Positions 6,649-9,999 of a stretch of 9,999 bases of DNA are shown here, one piece after another (position 1 is the first letter of the stretch; each line of letters starts with the position of its first letter). The position numbers and the translations under genes were made by a program. The notes below the pieces were generated by a model. That model was given only the letters and a program-made list of their open reading frames with translations. It was not told the origin of the DNA and ran no database searches. The DNA is from Bacteroidota bacterium (GTDB lineage: Bacteria > Bacteroidota > Bacteroidia > Chitinophagales > Chitinophagaceae), in NCBI GenBank assembly GCA_023423835.1, contig JAFAEW010000071.1, forward strand, positions 1 to 9,999. The letters are read 5' to 3'.

Positions 6649-7305
6649 TCAGGGAAGAAAAACCGTATCTTTTTCCGTAGAAATTCGTTTTAAAGAGTCA
6701 ACCTTCCTGTTGAGACTGTCGATCCGGTTGATGAGCGTATCATTGATGGACGGATCGGGTGTGTAAATAATGTCAGCGGTGGAATTATCGAGATTTTTAA
6801 GGCTCTTTTCCATCCAGTCTGACAAGGTATTCTTCCAGGACAGTCCTTTAATTTTATTGATCCATCCGGCCGGAAATCCTTTATCAGCGAGGTTCATATC
6901 GATGGTCCAGGTAATTCCGGCGCCATTGCCCGTATTGGCGAGAACAAAAACATTTTCCGATGGCGCCATATCGTTGAAATTAACCGTCGCCTGCACCCTC
7001 GTTGGCGGTTGCGAAGAACGGATGATCATATTGCCGGCTCCAATTTCCGGAACCTTGCTGCTCCATTCCAACGCCGCACCTTCCGATGACACGGGGCCAT
7101 GCTCCGTAAGATTTATCATCGGATCTTCTTTTATCCAGGCAGCCCATTTGCGCCAGGCATTGGGGTGATTTATCTGGTCGAATACCACTTCCGACCTTGC
7201 TTTCAGGATCATGGACTTTTCAAGATGAATCGTTGAGGGCAGAAAATAAACGATCACCAACGCGAGAATAATGATGAGAATTAAAACGGCAATCACTCTT
7301 TGCAT
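6649..7305 (-). CDS. Membrane-anchored SRPBCC (START/polyketide cyclase-like) domain protein
   Basis: With the ATG at 7305 the protein has 218 residues and begins MQRVIAVLIL, giving one N-terminal membrane helix at about residues 2-22, an anchor or uncleaved signal. Residues about 25-175 look like an SRPBCC fold, a hydrophobic-ligand-binding cavity domain; features include the early ILKARSEVVFDQINHPNAWRKW segment, EWSS and the Trp-rich stretch before the last long helix. The tail, about 180-218, has a short heptad pattern (LINRIDSLNRKVDSLKR). Ligand and role cannot be named, and no catalytic residue is known for such members. An ATG at 7335 adds 10 residues (MFKLSLNIFI) encoded by AT-rich DNA that resembles a leader; I prefer 7305 because the anchor then starts at once. 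It lies downstream of accC's terminator and upstream of the small gene at 6444-6602. Confidence 0.85.
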   Translation of the reverse strand: MQRVIAVLILIIILALVIVYFLPSTIHLEKSMILKARSEVVFDQINHPNAWRKWAAWIKEDPMINLTEHGPVSSEGAALEWSSKVPEIGAGNMIIRSSQPPTRVQATVNFNDMAPSENVFVLANTGNGAGITWTIDMNLADKGFPAGWINKIKGLSWKNTLSDWMEKSLKNLDNSTADIIYTPDPSINDTLINRIDSLNRKVDSLKRISTEKDTVFLP

Positions 7306-7521
7306 TATAAATATATTTAAACTCAATTTAAACATTCTTTAAAAACATGCCAAGAATTTAAAAAGCGAAGATGCGGTGGAACGAACGAAAACCGGGAGGG
7401 AGGAATATTCTCTGAGTGCAAACCGGCCGCAGAGATCAGCGGACGTTCAGTCCTGTCTATTCAGGCACAAAAAAAGGCGGCCTGTTTTGCAGACCGCCTC
7501 TTTATAAATATTTGCTATTGA
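7306..7521. other. Intergenic region between accC and the SRPBCC gene
   Basis: Besides the intrinsic terminator at 7469-7499 nothing coding was seen. The 40 bases next to the SRPBCC start are AT-rich (TTTAAA and ATATTTA runs), as expected for a promoter or leader on the minus strand, but no TAnnTTTG match is present. The middle part (7370-7460) is more GC-rich and shows no structure that I can name. Confidence 0.5.
7469..7499 (-). terminator. Intrinsic (Rho-independent) terminator after accC
   Basis: Read on the minus strand, AGGCGGTCTG, a CAAAA loop and CAGGCCGCCT form a 10-position stem with one mismatch, followed at once by a run of T (A-run 7469-7475 on the plus strand, partly overlapping the stem foot). 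It begins 22 bp after the accC stop codon and separates the efp-accB-accC transcript from the SRPBCC gene. Confidence 0.88.
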
Positions 7522-8862
7522 TCAGGCTTCCATCCGGAAAGTATCGAGAAATTTAGTCGTGAAATTTCCCTTCCTGAAATCTTCATTTTGCATCATTTGC
7601 AGGTGGAAAGGAATGGTGGTTTTGATGCCTTCAATCACATATTCACTTAAAGCACGATACATGGTATCGATCGCTTCTTCCCTTGTACGGGCTGTGGCAA
7701 TGAGCTTTCCGATCATGGAATCGTAATAAGGAGGAATCACGTAGCCGGTGTACACGTGGCTGTCAACCCTTACGCCATGTCCGCCCGGGGTATTGAGCGT
7801 CGTAATTCTTCCCGGCGAAGGCCTGAAGTCGTTATACGGATCTTCGGCATTGATGCGGCATTCGATGGCATGCATTTGTGGAAGATAATTCTGACCGGAG
7901 ATCTTCTCTCCCATTGCAATTTTTATCTGTTCCTTTATGAGATCAAAATTGATCACTTCTTCGGTTACGCAATGTTCTACCTGGATACGTGTATTCATTT
8001 CCATAAAATAGAAATTGCGATGTTTATCCACGAGAAATTCGATCGTTCCAACACTTTCGTAATCGATTGCACCGGCGGCTTTTATTGCCGCAGCGCCCAT
8101 CTTCTCACGCAATTCGTGCGTCATGAAAGGCGAAGGAGATTCTTCAATAAGTTTTTGGTGACGGCGTTGAATTGAGCAATCTCTTTCACTCAGATGGCAA
8201 ACATTGCCGTATTGGTCTCCGGCGATCTGAATTTCAATATGACGCGGCTCTTCCACAAATTTTTCCATATAAATGCCGTCATTCTTAAACGAAGCCGCCG
8301 CTTCCGTCTTAGCAGTCGAAAAGGCCTTTTCGATCTCGCTTTCGTTGTTCACCACCCGCATCCCTTTTCCACCGCCGCCGGCAGTGGCCTTCAGGATGAT
8401 GGGATATCCGATTTCCTTAGCCTGTTTTTTTGCTTCTTCCACACTTTCGAGCAATCCTTCCCCACCCGGCACAACCGGCACCCCGGCTTTAATCATCGTT
8501 TCCTTCGCAGTGATCTTATCGCCCATCAGGCTGATCATTTTTGCATTCGGCCCGATGAATTTTATGCCGTGATCGGCACAGATCTGAGAGAAACGCGCAT
8601 TTTCAGCCAGAAATCCATAACCCGGATGAATCGCATCGGCATTTGTAATTTCGGCCGCAGCCATAATGTGCGGGATATTCAAATAAGATTCACTGCTGGC
8701 AGGGGGACCGATACAAACAGCTTCATCAGAAAACTTTACATGCAAACTGTCTTTATCGGCTGTAGAATATACAGCTACGGTTTTAATGCCCATTTCGCGG
8801 CAGGTTCGTATTACACGAAGCGCTATTTCACCGCGATTGGCAATCAGTATTTTTTTAAACAT
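7522..8862 (-). CDS. accC: Acetyl-CoA carboxylase, biotin carboxylase subunit AccC
   Basis: AccC carboxylates biotin carried on AccB using ATP and bicarbonate, the first half-reaction in making malonyl-CoA for fatty acid synthesis in the cytosol. The protein has 446 residues, the normal size for the free subunit. The N-terminal domain opens with KKILIANRGEIALRVIR and has HPGYGFLAEN (79-88). The ATP-grasp domain has the glycine-rich loop AGGGGKGM at 161-168, ERDCSIQRRHQK (226-237), metal-binding E275 and E288, and catalytic N290 and R292 in MEMNTRIQVEH; R336 in ECRINAED is equivalent to R338 of E. coli. It lacks the fused carrier and transcarboxylase parts of pyruvate or propionyl-CoA carboxylases, and an accB gene lies 34 bp upstream, which supports the acetyl-CoA carboxylase role. 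The carboxyltransferase genes accA and accD are not in the window. Confidence 0.96.
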   Translation of the reverse strand: MFKKILIANRGEIALRVIRTCREMGIKTVAVYSTADKDSLHVKFSDEAVCIGPPASSESYLNIPHIMAAAEITNADAIHPGYGFLAENARFSQICADHGIKFIGPNAKMISLMGDKITAKETMIKAGVPVVPGGEGLLESVEEAKKQAKEIGYPIILKATAGGGGKGMRVVNNESEIEKAFSTAKTEAAASFKNDGIYMEKFVEEPRHIEIQIAGDQYGNVCHLSERDCSIQRRHQKLIEESPSPFMTHELREKMGAAAIKAAGAIDYESVGTIEFLVDKHRNFYFMEMNTRIQVEHCVTEEVINFDLIKEQIKIAMGEKISGQNYLPQMHAIECRINAEDPYNDFRPSPGRITTLNTPGGHGVRVDSHVYTGYVIPPYYDSMIGKLIATARTREEAIDTMYRALSEYVIEGIKTTIPFHLQMMQNEDFRKGNFTTKFLDTFRMEA

Positions 8863-8896
8863 TTAAACCTATTTGAATGTTTGCCGGGAAAAAAAT

Positions 8897-9385
8897 TTAC
8901 GGCTCTACTAAAAATAATGGTTGGTCAAATTCTACCGGACTTGCATCATCCACCAATACTTTCACAATCTTTCCCGATACCTCACTTTCAATTTCATTGA
9001 AAAGCTTCATGGCTTCAATAATACAAATCACTTTTCCCGGATTTACTTCGTCACCCACCTCTACAAAGGTTGGTTTATCTGGACTTGATTTACGATAAAA
9101 CGTTCCGATCATCGGGCTCTTGATGGTAATAAGATTATCCTTCTGCGCACCTGAACCGGCACCGGAAGGTGGAGCAGGGGCAGGAGTTGTTTGAGGAACA
9201 GAAGGCTGGGCGGGCGGCATGGCTGCCATCGGAGAGGCGGAGACAGCAGGACCCGTAATATAGGTATCGCCTTTTTCTTCTTTTTGTTTTATTTTGATCC
9301 TGAAATCATTTTCCTCAATGGTAATCTCACCAATATTGCTCTTATTAATGATTTTTATCAGTTCCTGAATCTGTTTGAAGTCCAT
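8897..9385 (-). CDS. accB: Acetyl-CoA carboxylase biotin carboxyl carrier protein AccB (BCCP)
   Basis: AccB carries the biotin that AccC carboxylates and presents it to the carboxyltransferase. The protein has 162 residues. Residues 1-36 are the conserved N-terminal segment (MDFKQIQELIKII). Residues about 45-82 are a flexible Pro/Ala-rich linker, as in other BCCPs. Residues about 84-162 are the biotinyl (lipoyl-like) domain with SPMIGTFYR, the biotin attachment site EAMKLFNE with K127, and a final QPLFLVEP. It is 34 bp upstream of accC on the same strand and 100 bp downstream of efp, the usual efp-accB-accC order. Biotinylation by BirA is expected from the family. Confidence 0.97.
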   Translation of the reverse strand: MDFKQIQELIKIINKSNIGEITIEENDFRIKIKQKEEKGDTYITGPAVSASPMAAMPPAQPSVPQTTPAPAPPSGAGSGAQKDNLITIKSPMIGTFYRKSSPDKPTFVEVGDEVNPGKVICIIEAMKLFNEIESEVSGKIVKVLVDDASPVEFDQPLFLVEP

Positions 9386-9485
9386 ATTTTAGATTTTCAT
9401 TTTTACTTAAAAACCCGGGAAAATTAGCGTGATCGGCCCGGCAAAATAGTCATTTTTGACCAAAACCAGCAGTTTTTTCTAATTA
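9386..9485 (-). promoter_or_regulatory. efp-accB intergenic region with a short inverted repeat
   Basis: This 100 bp gap holds GTCA, four bases, TGAC (9449-9460), a small perfect inverted repeat. On the minus strand it is followed by TATTTTGC, which resembles but does not match the TAnnTTTG -7 element. No terminator is seen, so read-through from efp is likely; an additional accB promoter or an operator is possible but weakly supported. Confidence 0.25.
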
Positions 9486-9999
9486 TTACTCTTTCACCCG
9501 TTCTACGTATTCGCCGGTTTTGGTATTCACCCTGATCAATTCACCCTCATTCACAAACAGCGGAACGTTTACCGTAGCGCCGGTTTCTACCGTGGCACTT
9601 TTTAATGCCCTTGTAGCCGTATCTCCCCTTAAGCCCGGTTCGCAATAGGTAACTTTCATCACGATCTTTTCAGGCAATTCAGCCCCGATCGGCTGATCGG
9701 TTTCGGTATTGATCAACACAAAAACCTCGCTGCCTTCTTTTAAAAACCGCGCCGATTCAATGAGGTCTTCCGGCAGTGAGATCTGTTCAAAAGTTTCATT
9801 ATTCATCACATTAAATCCGGTTTCATCTTTATAGAGAAACTGAAACGCTTTTTTCTCTACCCTGATCGGATAAATCGTTTCGCCGCTGTTCCAGGTTTTT
9901 TCGATCGATTTATTGGTATCAACACCCTTCAGTTTTGCCCACACCTTGGCCGCCGCTCTCGCGGTTTTATTCTCCCCAAACTCCACCACGGTGTAGAGG
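9486..9999 (-). CDS. efp: Translation elongation factor P, 5' partial
   Basis: EF-P binds ribosomes stalled at polyproline stretches and helps peptide bond formation. About 170 residues are visible, with the frame open to the window edge at 9999; the family is near 188, so roughly 18 N-terminal residues lie outside. A GTG at 9989 is an internal valine in LYTVVEF, not the start. Domain I (KOW-like) is followed by the two OB domains, and the C-terminal family signature is intact (KSATVETGATVNVPLFVNEG). The domain I loop that normally reads KPGKG or KPGRG reads KTARA here, in GENKTARAAAKVWAKLKG, so arginine (codon 9957-9959) occupies the position of the modified lysine of E. coli and neither glycine nor the proline is present. 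I recall the same loop in some Chitinophagaceae EF-P. It leads the efp-accB-accC cluster. Confidence 0.96.
   Translation of the reverse strand, partial: LYTVVEFGENKTARAAAKVWAKLKGVDTNKSIEKTWNSGETIYPIRVEKKAFQFLYKDETGFNVMNNETFEQISLPEDLIESARFLKEGSEVFVLINTETDQPIGAELPEKIVMKVTYCEPGLRGDTATRALKSATVETGATVNVPLFVNEGELIRVNTKTGEYVERVKE

Noticed and set aside
7306..7335. Ten-residue N-terminal extension of the SRPBCC protein starting at ATG 7335
   Set aside because: The codons come from AT-rich leader-like DNA, and starting at 7305 places the membrane anchor directly at the N-terminus as in similar proteins; still possible.
8194..9000. Plus-strand ORF of 268 codons opposite accC/accB
   Set aside because: It lies antisense to the unmistakable accC and the end of accB, its translation has no domain-like pattern, and such long antisense frames are common opposite conserved genes.
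1..9999. Mobile element, CRISPR array, tRNA or rRNA
   Set aside because: No transposase or integrase, no regularly spaced repeats, no terminal inverted repeats and no tRNA-like cloverleaf were seen; nearly all of the sequence is explained by core genes.

Overview
This window reads as a chromosomal segment of a member of the Bacteroidota, most likely near the Chitinophagales/Sphingobacteriia. The reasons are the fused lpxC-fabZ gene, the lpxD / lpxC-fabZ / lpxA order behind what looks like an HD-family phosphohydrolase, the efp-accB-accC cluster, TAnnTTTG-type promoter motifs and almost no Shine-Dalgarno sequences. The organism is a Gram-negative lipid A producer. No rRNA, tRNA, insertion sequence, CRISPR array, prophage gene or attachment site was seen, so this looks like core genome rather than an island.

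The window has two converging halves that meet near 6435. The plus-strand half (1-6425) starts with the 3' end of a probable HD phosphohydrolase. It then carries lipid A genes: lpxD, the bifunctional lpxC-fabZ, and lpxA. LpxA, LpxC and LpxD catalyse the first three steps of lipid A synthesis (LpxA, then LpxC, then LpxD). FabZ makes acyl-ACP precursors for both fatty acids and lipid A acyl donors. An ABC ATPase follows lpxA after 18 bp; it has degenerate Q- and H-loops and no permease nearby. After a 220 bp gap come a manganese catalase and a thioredoxin-fold protein related to the YjbH/SpxH and DsbA group, which may form a small redox or stress unit.

The minus-strand half (6444-9999) reads, in transcription order, efp (5' end beyond the window), accB and accC, then a strong intrinsic terminator at 7469-7499. 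After it come a membrane-anchored SRPBCC-domain protein and a 52-residue unrecognised protein. AccB and AccC are the biotin carrier and biotin carboxylase of acetyl-CoA carboxylase, which makes malonyl-CoA. Together with FabZ and the Lpx enzymes the window is therefore rich in envelope lipid synthesis.

I found no convincing undescribed multi-gene system. The points most worth a second look are the non-canonical EF-P loop (KTARA in place of KPGKG), the CxxS active site of the DsbA-like protein, the degenerate orphan ABC ATPase beside lpxA, and the small unannotated gene at 6444-6602.
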